From contig NC_092675.1 of NCBI RefSeq assembly GCF_964355755.1, positions 30,714,912 to 30,778,911 on the forward strand: a DNA stretch of 64,000 nucleotides, given 5' to 3'. The DNA comes from Antedon mediterranea (Eukaryota; Echinodermata; Crinoidea; Comatulida; Antedonidae). Made by a program: the position numbers and the translations under genes. Shown here one piece after another: positions 34,701 through 41,200 of the stretch (positions are counted from its first letter, which is position 1; every line of letters starts with the position of its first letter). The notes below the pieces were generated by a model. It saw only the letters and a list, made by a program, of their open reading frames with translations, was not told the DNA's origin and searched no databases.

Positions 34701-37468
34701 AATTATTGGTTGGGACATGATCTTCCTGTAAAGGAGGTGTTTCTATGACACCGTACTGGTTGCACTATGAGGCGATGAAGTAAACTCGCCCTTGAATGCG
34801 CGCAGGCAGGGGAATCCCCTTTGTTGGTACCTCGCACTGTGAGATGGAGCGCGATGAATTGCTCTCCTTTTCGAAGGTTGTTGATTGCGATCGCGCTCGC
34901 GATCCTTAAAAACGAGGGACTGCCATTAGGCTTGTAGCTTTATAACTTAGCTTATATATTATTAGCCTAGGCCTAGATTGGTTTTAACTTTTAAAAATCC
35001 ACGTGTTTTTAGGCCTCTTGACAGAAAAATCAACACTGTCAAAAGCTAGGCTCTATTTTGAAAATTAAGGAGCGCGATAAATTGCTCTCCTCGAAGCCTG
35101 TTGAGGAGCGCGGAGGAGCGCGGTCGCGCAGGCGCTCCTTATAAATGATGCCCTGACAGGTGCTACCACAAGTGCTACCACAAGTGATACCACAAGTGAT
35201 ACCACAAGTGATACCACAAGTGCTACCACAAGTGATACCACAAGTGATACCACAAGTGCTACCACAAGTGATACCACAAGTGATACCACAAGTGATACCA
35301 CATACTGTAGCCAAATTGAGAATATGCAAAAACAATAGAAGAATATTATTACTGAAATGAAAAATATCAAATAAGAATGATAAAGTAAATATTACCTTAT
35401 CAGCTGCGCCTCCTTCTAGAATGGTCTTGACAATAACACCATAGTCTTTAGCCCCTACAATGCCAAAGCCCAGACCGAACCCTTCATTGTACAATGTGAT
35501 GGTTTCTACATGAGATAACTCGGGAGCCAGATTGTCAGCATTTTCCTTAAAAAATAAAACAATACAGTCAAAGTTTATATGATGATTGTGTTGCGACAGT
35601 AAATACACATTTTGTGCAATATTCATATTCAATAAAACTCTAGTCTAAAGCCATACAATAATTTGTCTGTAAGTCTTCAATTAAAGGTAGAATAATTAAT
35701 TGTGAAGTGCTATACAATCATTATAGTAAGGAATAGAACGTGTGACCTTTATTTACTTGACCTGCAAAATTACAATTACAGTACTAAAATATAACACATC
35801 AAAATGAAAAAACATATGCTGTGCAGGGATAGCTTTAAGCTGTAATTCAAATGAGCCAGCTATGAAACATAAAAAAAGGAATTTTAATTTTTTTTTAAAC
35901 CATTTTACCTGATTAACCTCTGCTTGTGTTGATATAGTTGAACCAGCTGGTTTCTCAGAAATAGCTGGGAGTAATCCTCGGGCAACCACTAAATGAACCG
36001 TTCCACTGGTCTGTTGAAGTAGCCCAATAGCATCCTGATGCGAGATTGAAGTGTCAAGCACTTGCCCATCAATCGCTAGAATCTGATCATGTTCAACAAG
36101 GCGTCCATCCCTGAACACAAACAATACAGCAAGCTTTTATATAACAGGCAAATTATTTTCAAAAACATAATTTTGCCATATATATCCTTGGGTATAATCC
36201 CACTTTGGGTTTAATCTCATCCCCTACCTGATTTCACAAACATTCATATAGTCCTTCTGGTCTGGATGCAAGCCTCTCTCTAGCCAGTTTAGATAGTTGT
36301 TACAAGTAATGCTTAACAATAATTTTTTTTTCCTGAATCAGGCTTTCTCCAGGTATAGGCCCATCCCCAAATATTGTGTTCTAGGGGGTGGGATTATACC
36401 AGAGGATATAGGGTATATATAGACAGCAAAATAATTTCTCTGAAAATTGAATACTTAAAAACTTACTTGGCAGCAGTACCACCAGGTTGAACAAGCTGAA
36501 CAAATATACCAAGTTCTCCATGCTGATCACTTTTTAATCCAGCCACACTGAATCCTAGGCCTCCTACCTCAGGCTTTTGCAACTGAATATGAAGTACTTC
36601 TCTACCTTGTGCTTGTGAGTCAATCATGGAGTCAAAATCCTGAAGCCTAGGGCTAGCAGTAGACCGGTCTGCTAGCCCTGAATCCATGTCAGCATACATT
36701 GGGTTATCATATTCGAAAGTATTGTTGTCGTACGTGTATTTTCCTGCGGGTTGCTCGTCTTCCAAGTCGTGGAAAACAATCCGTCCATCTTGTGAAAAGT
36801 CAAAATCGGTGATGGGTTCGGCTGACGGGTTTTCAACAACGGTTTTCAGTTGATGTATTGAAGATTGGATGTTGAGAATCTGCTTGAAGAGTGGGCTCTC
36901 TAGCATGCAAATCATTGAAGCTATATCATCCTCTACAGAATTATCACCAGCAGCCAGAAGCTTAGCCTGGATATCACCAAGCACTTCTAAAGCCTTCTGA
37001 TTATCTAAGAAAATTGAACATATTATTTTCATTAGTACAGTAGGGTATATCATCCATTTAATTATTAATGATTATACAAGTTTTCAATCAAGTTTTTCAA
37101 TAAATATTTATTTTAAAAAATTGTCTTTTTTTTAATTACAAACAATATTATGACAATAAACAATAATCAACATTAAGACCATTTTTAGGGAAGTTAAACT
37201 TGTCTCACAATTTAATTGGGTAATTATTCAACATTAAGACCATTTTTTGGTAATTATTCAACTTTCAGAAAATGTTTGCTCTTTAAAGCTTGCTTGAGCA
37301 GTAATAACATAGAAAATAAATTCTACCACAGCACAATCAACAGAGTTCAAGATACACAATTAATAGCAATATACATGGACAAGTTACTCTACATGTTTCT
37401 TAACTTCTGTACTATATGTTGACTTATTAAGTCTGTAAGGACTTACCTGCTAAAGCAGCACTTGACAT
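9..37468 (-). CDS. MPDZ: Multi-PDZ scaffold protein MPDZ/MUPP1, 5' part (L27 plus PDZ1-PDZ8), continues past left edge
   Basis: Large scaffold of apical cell junctions; family members bind Crumbs, PALS1, claudins and receptor tails through PDZ domains. Coding exons in transcript order: 37447-37468, 36467-37004, 35909-36110, 35396-35545, 32911-33078, 30985-31081, 30095-30186, 28843-28963, 28493-28609, 27863-28110, 27232-27558, 26733-26966, 26236-26374, 25494-25612, 24516-24773, 23679-23877, 23240-23257, 21199-21394, 20642-20940, 20371-20471, 19907-20011, 14713-14790, 11975-12053, 7686-7770, 3489-3600, 9-158. All have GT-AG borders, the phases agree, and the sum is 4254 nt (1418 codons). One N-terminal L27 domain is followed by eight PDZ domains whose order and linkers (for example FGYS before PDZ8) match MUPP1 PDZ1-8, so I prefer MPDZ to the shorter paralogue PATJ. 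No stop codon is present, so PDZ9 onward lies outside. The 18-nt exon may be optional. The gene is expanded by repeat-filled introns. Confidence 0.9.
263..705. repeat. ACACAAC-rich minisatellite
   Basis: Degenerate array of short words such as ACACACAACAGACAAGCAC and ACACAAAACGC in longer imperfect repeats. Both strands read through as cysteine- or threonine-like low-complexity frames that are not genes. It lies in the MPDZ intron next to the PDZ8 exon at 9-158. Confidence 0.9.
1111..3464. repeat. 81-bp minisatellite, about 29 copies
   Basis: Unit starts CCAAGCCCTCAACCTCCAGA and ends GATGGCTAGGGTTAAAT. Copies differ mainly at one site (CTCAACCTCC, TTTACCTTC or TTAACCTCC), giving interleaved subtypes. 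Each unit contains TAGGGTTA. The array is intronic and ends about 24 bp from the splice donor at 3488. Confidence 0.97.
3601..4324. other. MPDZ intron without a gene; one MITE remnant
   Basis: AT-rich intron sequence. The only recognisable item is a truncated mariner-like MITE copy at about 3812-3890. Confidence 0.6.
3812..3890 (+). mobile_element. Mariner-like MITE, copy 1 (fragment)
   Basis: Contains the family core ATGTGATGTGCCCATATATG, then GGACATGATGATGTCATATC and a CTACCATATTGGGTACATC remnant. Both terminal inverted repeats are lost. Confidence 0.6.
4325..6025 (-). mobile_element. 5'-truncated non-LTR retrotransposon (CR1/Rex-like) with nearly complete reverse transcriptase
   Basis: A 473-codon frame (5950-4529) open to about 6022 without ATG encodes a reverse transcriptase. 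Motifs in order: [64 protein letters not shown], the catalytic YVDDLT, then [15 protein letters not shown] and [12 protein letters not shown]. The C-terminal region ends [11 protein letters not shown] 3' untranslated part follows with CAGCCTTTTGGCTGC and an AATAAA-like end near 4335. The endonuclease is missing, so the copy is 5'-truncated and cannot move by itself, although its frame shows no break. It lies in an MPDZ intron in the same orientation as the gene. The clade assignment is tentative. Confidence 0.88.
6115..6661. repeat. 17-bp minisatellite
   Basis: About 32 copies of CACACTGTGTAGTACAG with rare substitutions. The unit contains near-palindromes (ACACTGTGT, GTAC). All long frames here are artefacts of a 17-bp period that is not a multiple of three. 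Confidence 0.96.
6680..7245. repeat. 30-bp minisatellite derived from the 17-bp unit
   Basis: About 18 copies of CACACTGTGTAGTAACGTAC followed by TGTAGTACAG. The unit is the 17-bp repeat with 13 extra bases, so the two arrays share an origin. Confidence 0.95.
7374..7508. repeat. TACTGTAGTACAGCA short tandem array
   Basis: About nine copies of a 14-15 bp word (TACTGTAGTACAGCA and TACTGTAGTGTAT), again from the same GTACTGTAGTAC material as the preceding arrays. Confidence 0.85.
8110..8518. repeat. 17-bp minisatellite ATTATTTTATCCATTGC
   Basis: About 24 copies, some with a 14-bp variant (ATATTATCCATTGC). It gives long I/L/F-rich frames on the plus strand, which are not genes. Intronic in MPDZ. 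Confidence 0.95.
8783..8918. repeat. 12/13-bp minisatellite AGACACCCA
   Basis: Copies of GACACCCAAAGA (12 bp) pass into GACACCCAGAAGA (13 bp). Short frames on both strands are by-products. Confidence 0.93.
9350..9500 (+). mobile_element. Mariner-like MITE, copy 2
   Basis: Left terminal inverted repeat AGCTCTGTCTACACTATCAA is intact, then the core ATGTGATGTGTCCATATA and three tandem copies of CACTACCATATTTGGGTAT-like words. The right terminus is lost. Confidence 0.75.
9955..10470. repeat. About 46-52 bp minisatellite with palindromic ATGAATATTCAT
   Basis: About ten imperfect units: TTTTAAAGCTGCCTGAATCA then AGAACTTATGAATATTCATA. Two subtypes (GCTGCCTGAATCAAG and GCCATCTGAATTAAG) alternate, so duplication acted on pairs. 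Each unit contains the palindrome ATGAATATTCAT. Confidence 0.9.
10963..11275. repeat. 51/47-bp minisatellite
   Basis: Six copies of GACTAATGAATAGATGCTGC followed by ATAGACAATGTGTTTAAAAC and AATTGCTAAAT; copies lacking AAAT are 47 bp and alternate with the 51-bp form. Confidence 0.93.
11565..11660 (-). repeat. Non-LTR/SINE 3' tail fragment
   Basis: AATAATAGTTCATTTTTATA followed by TAGCACATA and ATCTCAATGTGCTGCACATT ATTACCCC is the reverse complement of the widespread 3'-end motif in which a GCGCTATATAAAT word precedes an ATT-repeat tail. Confidence 0.5.
11975..14790 (-). CDS. MPDZ: MPDZ exons 14713-14790 and 11975-12053: linker before PDZ8
   Basis: Short exons encoding [18 protein letters not shown] and [18 protein letters not shown] followed by EDQFGYSLK. 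The DQFGYS block directly ahead of a PDZ domain is shared with MUPP1 before PDZ8, which argues that both exons are genuine. They are separated by 2.7 kb of intron and sit 4.2-5.1 kb from their other neighbours. Confidence 0.75.
12054..14190. other. MPDZ intron, no gene seen
   Basis: AT-rich sequence. The only structure is a TTTG-repeat microsatellite at about 13826-13862, an AAT microsatellite near 14010-14032, and a 26-bp unit (AAAACAAGAAGAACAAGAAC) twice at 14157-14210. Confidence 0.6.
14205..14366 (-). mobile_element. Non-LTR reverse transcriptase C-terminus (relic)
   Basis: The minus strand reads [19 protein letters not shown] then [20 protein letters not shown] and a stop. The GPKLWN...F+SNLKK pattern is the typical C-terminal end of CR1/L2-like reverse transcriptases. 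The rest of the enzyme is absent. Confidence 0.7.
14540..14640 (-). mobile_element. Non-LTR 3' end with TTTACG-type tail
   Basis: On the minus strand TTCAATAAAG is followed by TTTACGTTTACGTTTA. An AATAAA followed by a hexamer microsatellite is the usual 3' terminus of CR1-like elements. Confidence 0.5.
14791..19906. other. Largest MPDZ intron; only one tandem array recognised
   Basis: AT-rich, no coding exon found. It contains the 51-bp array at 16011-16214, a two-copy GGGTCCCTGGGG repeat at about 15835-15875 and a two-copy 36-bp repeat around 18660-18740 (GGACAAAATGGACAGGTTCA). Confidence 0.6.
16011..16214. repeat. 51-bp minisatellite, four copies
   Basis: AATGACATTTGTCACATTAT then GCGTAGATTATTAATGTACA and CACGCGCAATA, four almost identical copies. 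The 51-bp period keeps a 17-codon frame open; this is not a gene. Confidence 0.95.
19907..20940 (-). CDS. MPDZ: MPDZ exons 20642-20940, 20371-20471, 19907-20011: linker and PDZ7
   Basis: The first exon completes PDZ6 ([13 protein letters not shown]) and carries a linker up to the start of PDZ7 ([20 protein letters not shown]). The second encodes [19 protein letters not shown] and TGDRILQ. The third encodes [20 protein letters not shown] to [13 protein letters not shown]. The [10 protein letters not shown] loop and AGRNGSL turn are typical of MUPP1 PDZ7. Confidence 0.87.
21199..23877 (-). CDS. MPDZ: MPDZ exons 23679-23877, microexon 23240-23257, 21199-21394: PDZ6
   Basis: Exon 23679-23877 ends with the start of PDZ6, [12 protein letters not shown] plus one base of the next codon. 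Exon 21199-21394 continues [18 protein letters not shown] to [17 protein letters not shown]. Direct joining gives the canonical loop GLGLTV. Between them, 23240-23257 is an 18-nt piece with good splice borders (pyrimidine tract, TTAG acceptor, GAG|GTAACT donor) in phase 1-1. If included it adds six residues (VVERDR) inside the loop. Confidence 0.85.
21550..21700. mobile_element. Small inverted-repeat element
   Basis: AACAAGCTTTCGTTTCGGGA at the left is mirrored by the right arm, whose reverse complement reads AACAAGCTTTTGTTTCAGGA. Non-coding, about 150 bp, MITE-like, in the intron of PDZ6. Confidence 0.55.
22890..23025. mobile_element. Foldback MITE with TTGACCAATCA arms
   Basis: The left arm AAAAGCTTGGTTCCCAGGAT ... 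TTTGACCAATCATAGGTGA pairs with the right arm CACCTGTGATTGGTCAA ... AAACAAGCTTT, making a hairpin of about 135 bp. A related hairpin lies at 48480-48610. Confidence 0.65.
24516..26374 (-). CDS. MPDZ: MPDZ exons 26236-26374, 25494-25612, 24516-24773: acidic low-complexity linker
   Basis: These three exons lie between PDZ5 and PDZ6 and show no fold I recognise. They are rich in E, P, S and V and end in the acidic stretch [13 protein letters not shown] motif-like segment [14 protein letters not shown] occurs in the first. The frames join without stops, which supports them although linkers evolve fast. The last donor (AAT|GTGTGT) is weak, so the border at 24516 could shift by a codon. Confidence 0.78.
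25640..25835 (+). mobile_element. Non-LTR C-terminal and 3' end fragment
   Basis: The plus strand reads [20 protein letters not shown], the typical last residues of a CR1/L2-like reverse transcriptase. An untranslated end follows with GTAAAGCGCATTGAGAGCCT, a common 3' motif. 5'-truncated relic in an MPDZ intron. Confidence 0.6.
26733..26966 (-). CDS. MPDZ: MPDZ exon: second half of PDZ5
   Basis: Encodes [19 protein letters not shown], then [20 protein letters not shown] and [12 protein letters not shown]. This agrees closely with the PDZ5 block of MUPP1, including its unusually conserved end VRIGVAKP. Phase 0 at both borders. Confidence 0.9.
27232..28609 (-). CDS. MPDZ: MPDZ exons: linker, PDZ4 and start of PDZ5
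   Basis: Exon 28493-28609 is a proline-rich linker ([15 protein letters not shown]). Exon 27863-28110 starts PDZ4 ([19 protein letters not shown], then [19 protein letters not shown]). Exon 27232-27558 completes PDZ4 ([29 protein letters not shown]), adds a linker and starts PDZ5 ([19 protein letters not shown]). PDZ4 has the long insertion after the GLGISLEG loop that MUPP1 PDZ4 also shows. Confidence 0.88.
28262..28375 (-). mobile_element. Mariner-like MITE, copy 3
   Basis: The reverse strand contains ATGTGATGTGCCCATATATG, GGACATGATGATGTCGTATG and two ACCATATTTGGGCA-type words. The termini are degraded. Confidence 0.65.
28843..31081 (-). CDS. MPDZ: MPDZ exons encoding PDZ3 (30985-31081, 30095-30186, 28843-28963)
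   Basis: The three exons read [18 protein letters not shown], then [19 protein letters not shown], then [18 protein letters not shown] and [12 protein letters not shown]. The binding loop is KGLGITIAG. The intron between the second and third exons holds a broken reverse-transcriptase relic interrupted by a TIR element; the first intron holds a SINE. Confidence 0.88.
28990..29885 (-). mobile_element. Reverse-transcriptase relic split by a TIR element
   Basis: On the minus strand, 29885-29651 reads [20 protein letters not shown] and [15 protein letters not shown] (YADG in place of the catalytic YADD). The frame resumes beyond the inserted element at 29139 with [19 protein letters not shown], the expected next block (CE-YA--H). 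The two halves are one old non-LTR fragment, inactive by truncation and by the D-to-G change. Confidence 0.75.
29143..29647. mobile_element. 505-bp non-autonomous TIR DNA element, 3-bp CTA duplication
   Basis: Terminal inverted repeats of about 48 bp start GAGAGGTTTCGCAA and continue TACGAATACGATAACGAAAA; the right end is their reverse complement with few changes. CTA occurs at 29140-29142 and 29648-29650. No transposase frame. The superfamily is not clear. Confidence 0.75.
30575..30803 (-). mobile_element. tRNA-derived SINE, family A
   Basis: The minus-strand head GCTGTGGCTTGGTGGTTATG has an A-box (TGGCTTGGTGG) and a perfect B-box GGTTCAAGTCC. The body TGTCATATGTCAGG and AAGACTTAATAATAAGTCTT TGTTTATGT is shared with the copy at 56121-56310. 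Confidence 0.75.
31153..32699 (+). mobile_element. Helitron-like non-autonomous element, 1547 bp
   Basis: Begins TCTATATATAAATTTACGTA after an A. Ends in a hairpin CTAGATGG ... CCATCTAG with GCGAGCGAAGCGAGCG inside, terminal CTAG, before a T. A/T insertion, 5' TC and a GC-rich 3' hairpin fit Helitron-type elements. No Rep/helicase frame. A 262-bp tandem duplication occupies its middle. Confidence 0.5.
31609..32132. repeat. 262-bp segment duplicated in tandem
   Basis: CATTCCAAATTATTTGGTTT at 31609 recurs at 31871 and the two copies differ at only a few sites. It lies inside the Helitron-like element. Confidence 0.92.
32911..35545 (-). CDS. MPDZ: MPDZ exons encoding PDZ2 (35396-35545 and 32911-33078)
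   Basis: Exon 35396-35545 gives [20 protein letters not shown] and ends in ILEGGAADK. Exon 32911-33078 continues with [18 protein letters not shown] to [18 protein letters not shown]. The two halves join in phase 0. The 2.3 kb intron between them holds a 12-bp minisatellite split by a 1283-bp hAT-like element. Confidence 0.9.
33150..33872. repeat. 12-bp minisatellite AAGTGCTACCAC, left part
   Basis: About 60 copies, with GCTACC and GATACC subtypes in runs and a short block of CACGTG variants near 33570-33600. The 12-bp period keeps all frames open (QVLP, CGST, VVAL), so the frames of several hundred codons here are artefacts. Intronic in MPDZ. Confidence 0.97.
33873..35155. mobile_element. 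hAT-like non-autonomous element, 1283 bp, inserted in the 12-bp array
   Basis: Perfect 10-bp terminal inverted repeats CAGGGCATCA/TGATGCCCTG are flanked on both sides by ACAGGT (33867-33872 and 35156-35161), a 6-bp target duplication matching a variant of the array unit. Subterminal GGAGAGCGA/TCGCTCTCC words repeat near both ends, as in transposase-binding regions of hAT elements. No transposase. Confidence 0.8.
35156..35304. repeat. 12-bp minisatellite, right part
   Basis: Continuation of the array at 33150-33872 (about 12 copies) beyond the inserted element. Confidence 0.95.
35909..36110 (-). CDS. MPDZ: MPDZ exon: second half of PDZ1
   Basis: Encodes [16 protein letters not shown] to VHLVVARG, the beta-strand and alpha-B half of PDZ1, then a linker ([12 protein letters not shown]). 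The acceptor TTCAG|GGATGG restores the codon split at the previous donor, and the exon ends CAG|GTAAAA in phase 0. Confidence 0.9.
36172..36420. mobile_element. TIR element with GGTATAATCCCAC motif, copy 1
   Basis: Left end TATATATCCTTGGGTATAAT CCCAC is mirrored at the right end, where the reverse complement reads TATATCCTCTGGTATAATCC CACC. About 250 bp, non-coding, between the two PDZ1 exons. A related copy lies at 55592-55815. Confidence 0.65.
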
Positions 37469-37489
37469 ATTGGGTATAAAGACGAAATG
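36467..37489 (-). CDS. MPDZ: MPDZ exons with start codon, L27 domain and first half of PDZ1
   Basis: The start codon is at 37468-37466 in a short exon (37447-37489) that encodes MSSAALA and is preceded by a pyrimidine-rich acceptor, so there is an untranslated exon upstream. Exon 36467-37004 carries the L27 heterodimerisation domain at about residues 8-60 ([15 protein letters not shown], then [20 protein letters not shown]), which in this family pairs with PALS1-type L27 domains. An acidic linker follows, then the start of PDZ1 with carboxylate-binding loop [10 protein letters not shown] and GELGIFVQ. The exon ends inside PDZ1 at donor AA|GTAAGT. Confidence 0.9.
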
Positions 37490-38486
37490 CTACAGAAAAA
37501 AAAATATATATTTAGTACTGTGTAAACTGTAACCCTTGTTTCAAAGATTTCAATCAATTCAAATGTTTAAACAGATTACATAAACTGGGTAATATAAGAA
37601 GTAAACATTTACTCAAATTTTAAACCATCATGTCAGATTACCTATCTCAGTGACATTCATGATCATACTATAATGATAATAAGGAAGTCATAAACATTAT
37701 TGATAAATTAAAACTTTTTGCTGTTTTTTGTAATTTTTATATGTTGCATTGTTTGTCCTTTTGCTGTTCTTTCAAAGGACCTCATTGGAAACAAGTCCGT
37801 AGAGGACTTTTATGAGTTATCCTTGGCATCCTTGTTTTATATTGGTATTTTTATATTTGCTAATTTTAATTGTATGTCTGTGATATTTTATGTACTGATG
37901 CCGAAATAAATCAAATCAAATCAAATCAAATCAAGGCTAGTGTTGATTGCTATTGAAAATTAAAAAATTTGTTTTCATTTTATTATATATTATTATATTA
38001 ATATCTGAATGAGCTATATTATTACTAAAAAATATATAAACTAGGCCTACTGGACATACATAGTCATAGACTACTATATAGACATAGGCCTACTGTTTTT
38101 ACCTCTTCTTAAGTTGTTTGAAAATGCTATATAGGGCCTAGGCCTATATACGGCCTACTACTGTAGGCTAGGCCTAGTATTTTTATTTTATCAATTGTTG
38201 TCATTAATTAGAAAAACATAATCAGTATTCGAATTCCAAAATGGGCCAAAACTTCTTGACTGCCAATCACTCTAGGCCTACGTAACATTTATAAGAATAC
38301 AGTAGGCCAACTAGAATCACCTGAACCACCCTAGTTCGATGCTGCTAGCTATTTCTCCACTCTCTAGCTTTTGGCCTAGCCTAGTTAGGCCGCCAAACCT
38401 TCTCCGATCCTAGAAATATACAGAGTGTGTTGCCTAGATTTTCACGTTTGAATCTATTAAATACATAATTATTAATACATACTTAC
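37490..38486. other. MPDZ 5' intron with non-LTR 3' end
   Basis: No coding exon. A plus-strand non-LTR 3' end lies at 37700-37932; TAGGCCTA-type words cluster at 38040-38180 and 38270-38400. Confidence 0.6.
37700..37932 (+). mobile_element. CR1/L2-like non-LTR 3' end with pentamer tail
   Basis: AAAGGACCTCATTGGAAACA, then TATGAGTTATCCTTGGCATC, and finally AATAAATCAAATCAAATCAA, a pentamer microsatellite tail. Only the untranslated end remains. Confidence 0.6.
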
Positions 38487-38565
38487 AAAGCAGTAATATC
38501 TGATAATACTAACTACACGTCAATCTACTGCTGTATACGCCGTAGTTGGAAAGAAAACAGTAATA
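38487..38565 (-). promoter_or_regulatory. MPDZ: Possible MPDZ first untranslated exon and promoter
   Basis: The acceptor just upstream of the start-codon exon (at 37490-37491) requires an upstream exon. A donor consensus GCTTT|GTAAGT at 38486-38481 (minus strand) is the best candidate. A CAGGAAGT ETS-type motif lies farther upstream near 38622-38632. The transcription start cannot be seen; the right limit given is a guess. Confidence 0.35.
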
Positions 38566-39734
38566 TTTAGGATTATTTTTATCCCACTTTTATTATTCCA
38601 ACGGTATTTTTGTGTATCTCGTTACTTCCTGTAATTTGGACGATTCCATTCTGTTTAAAGGAAGACGTATATTTTAATATTTCTCATAACATGACTAAAT
38701 TCTAATAAAGATAACGTTTTCTATTATATGGTTATTTTTTATTGATACATAAATTATTCATGTTAATATTAAAATATGTATGATGCATTAAAAAGAATGT
38801 AGAGTATATTGTTTTTATAGGCAATACCTTAAAACAATAGAATATTCTATTATGCTTTATCGGTACCTTTTGACTCATCATTTGAGAATGGCGTTCAACT
38901 GAAACTTTTTTATGTTTTGTTGGGATTACTGGTCACAAAGAAAATAATTGTATAGTCAATCAATATTATTATCAATACTTGATATAAACAAATATTACAA
39001 CACACGCGCCCTCAGTCAGTCCCAATTTCTATTCTTTGCGTTAACTTATTCCTTTATTTTTACGCCTAAGAAAGTAATATGGGTCTCCTTATGGAGTAAA
39101 TTAGTAGCTCCATGTTCTCTTTAAAAGCTTTCCTTGAGTTCCCTTTCCAAAAACTTCTATAAATAAGATGATGTTCTGTACATAATCTAATGTTTAATGG
39201 CCCATATGCACGATCAATAAATATAGGCGGCAACATCAATGCATGGAATGGACGTAGGACTGGTGAGTTTTGCCAAAGTGTGAGCCAGCGAGGCATGCAA
39301 TTCATTTTTACATTGTGGCGTTTTATTTATTTTTTATTTTATTTTATTGAGCGGAAAGTGCACCTATTCATTGAAATATGAAATTAAATATTAAGTCTCC
39401 AGTACTAGCCCACCATGGTTGGGGCAGAGCTAATAATGAAAATATAGCCCAGAATTGCACTTAGACTTATTATGATAATGTTAAAATTTCAACTATCCAG
39501 ACGCGACTTCAGAATTTTAGGTGGGGTTTTCTACTTTAAAAACTCGACTTCGTATATGTATAAGGCCTAGACCGGTGGCGGAATTAGTTTAAGCTTCGAA
39601 ATTGGTCTATAAATCGACATCTTTTGCAAAATTTGATCTTATTTCACTCTCCATTAACCCCATACAAAAAAAACATCGGAGACATGTTTATTCAGCGACG
39701 GTGCGGCCATACGCACCAACTACCATAATCGTTT

Positions 39735-40052
39735 ATTCATAACATAAAATTTACGAGATCGAATACAGGAGGTTGAAAAAAAAATTAAATTAAAAAAAAG
39801 ATGTTAAATGTGCTCTCCCTGCCTCAGTACTAACGCCCTGCCACAGCCTTTTGGGGTCGTTTCCAGCACATCACCAGATGCATTGATGTTGTCGCCTCAT
39901 GATATGTGATGGAAAGGGGGACGTATAATTCTGTGAACCCCAAACACAGTGGCCGCATGCCTTTAACTCTATTCCACCGACCAGCGTGGGAATCGAACCC
40001 ACGACATACGTGTTGTCAACACGACGCTCAGGCGACTGAGCTAACTGGTCAT
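39735..40052 (-). mobile_element. tRNA-derived SINE, family B, with intact tRNA head
   Basis: The head (40050-39979) folds as a cloverleaf. The body contains GGCCACTGTGTTTGGGGTTC and CGACCCCAAAAGGCTGTGGC, then GGGAGAGCACATTTAACATC and a T/A-rich tail. The body is shared with the headless copy at 40388-40560. Confidence 0.75.
39979..40050 (-). tRNA. tRNA-Val(GAC)-shaped sequence, probably a SINE head
   Basis: 72 nt with acceptor GACCAGT/GCTGGTC (seven pairs including one G-T), D-stem GCTC/GAGC, anticodon loop TTGACAA (anticodon GAC), and T-arm GTGGG TTCGATT CCCAC. The anticodon stem has one mismatch. Because the flank is shared with another repeat copy, a SINE promoter is more likely than a functional tRNA gene. 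Confidence 0.4.
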
Positions 40053-40144
40053 TTTGGTTTTAACAAGGTTAATGTGATATTTATGATGTAATGAGGAATT
40101 ACGTAATACACGTTTAGATAGACTATTATCAGCTGTTCAGTCAT

Positions 40145-40225
40145 ATACTACTTTGTGGCGTAACAGATAATACTCAGGTTTACTGATCTCAGTCCTAGTA
40201 GTAGGGTTCGAACCTCAGTCTACGG
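40145..40225 (+). repeat. tRNA-like sequence (SINE relic)
   Basis: A-box-like TGGCGTAACAG and, 45 bp further, B-box GGTTCGAACCT. No cloverleaf was verified. Confidence 0.4.
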
Positions 40226-40387
40226 ATATTTTTTAAATTATTTTAAGGGTTGTAAATGTCAGGCCTAAACGTGTGGATCTTTTTTAAAATCAGAAACAAA
40301 TTTGCATGGCATTATTTTCCATTAAATAGACTGCCATAACAACCTGCGATGAAAATAATAAATTCAATTTCTTTTAAAATTGAGAGC

Positions 40388-40560
40388 GGCAAACATAACA
40401 TTTACGAGATCGAATACAGGTTGAAATAAAAAGATGTTAAATGTGCTCTCCCTGCCTCAGCAAAGGCCCTAGCACAGCCTTTTGGGGTCGTTTCCACGAC
40501 TTTCTTTTTATGTTGCCGTGTCATGATGTGTGGTGGAATACAGACAGGTATTTAATCTCA
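40388..40560 (-). mobile_element. SINE family B, headless copy
   Basis: Shares AACATTTACGAGATCGAATA, then GATGTTAAATGTGCTCTCCC and CACAGCCTTTTGGGGTCGTT, with 39740-39870 but lacks the tRNA head. Confidence 0.75.
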
Positions 40561-41200
40561 TGATTCATGGTCTACTTTTATTCATTCATTCATGATTATT
40601 AACATTAAAATATAGTTTGTAGGCTACTAAGTAGCCTACTAATTATTCAATTCTAATTAAACATGATTTATTTGTTATACAGCGTATCCACCATGTGTCG
40701 TTGCTCAGTGATGATCTAAGTAATCGAACACACGCACTTTCTGGAGAAAAAAAATGAATTCAACAAAAATTTTGTTCTGTTTCTCGAAAACTTCGTTGTA
40801 GTGTTTGTAGTGTGTATCTAGCTAGACACACAACCCATGTTTTCTTTTTTATACCTTAATTGTGAAGCTCTCGAAGACGACAATGGCAGCATTTAATCTC
40901 TGGTAATATCAACGAATTGCGACTGTTAGTTGACCGCGCTAAAGAAGTGTTTGATTCTGTATGGCACGAGCAGACTTCACTGTCTAAACTGCAACAAGAC
41001 AACAGTTTGAATTTAAAATAGCATACAACGTAACAACTCTATAGCTCAATCATTTTTTTTTTCTATTAATTTTTCAAGAACACTCATTTTTTCCACTGTC
41101 TACGTCATCGTCGTCATCATCATGCTCCGTCTGTTGTTTATTGGTATCATCCGTTTCGTTTGAAACCTCATAATCTTTTTCTTTCTCTCAAAGAGAGAGA

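Larger units (their letters stand above)
38700..41200. other. Intergenic region with SINEs, no gene recognised
   Basis: Between the MPDZ 5' end and the small membrane-protein gene. It holds the two family B SINEs and a tRNA-like sequence listed separately. A 79-codon minus frame at 39305-39066 followed by AATAAA has no family I know and was not called. Confidence 0.55.

Noticed and set aside
39066-39305. 79-codon minus frame followed by AATAAA
   Set aside because: No known family, no splice partners seen, and it sits among SINEs; possibly a decayed retroelement piece but not supportable.
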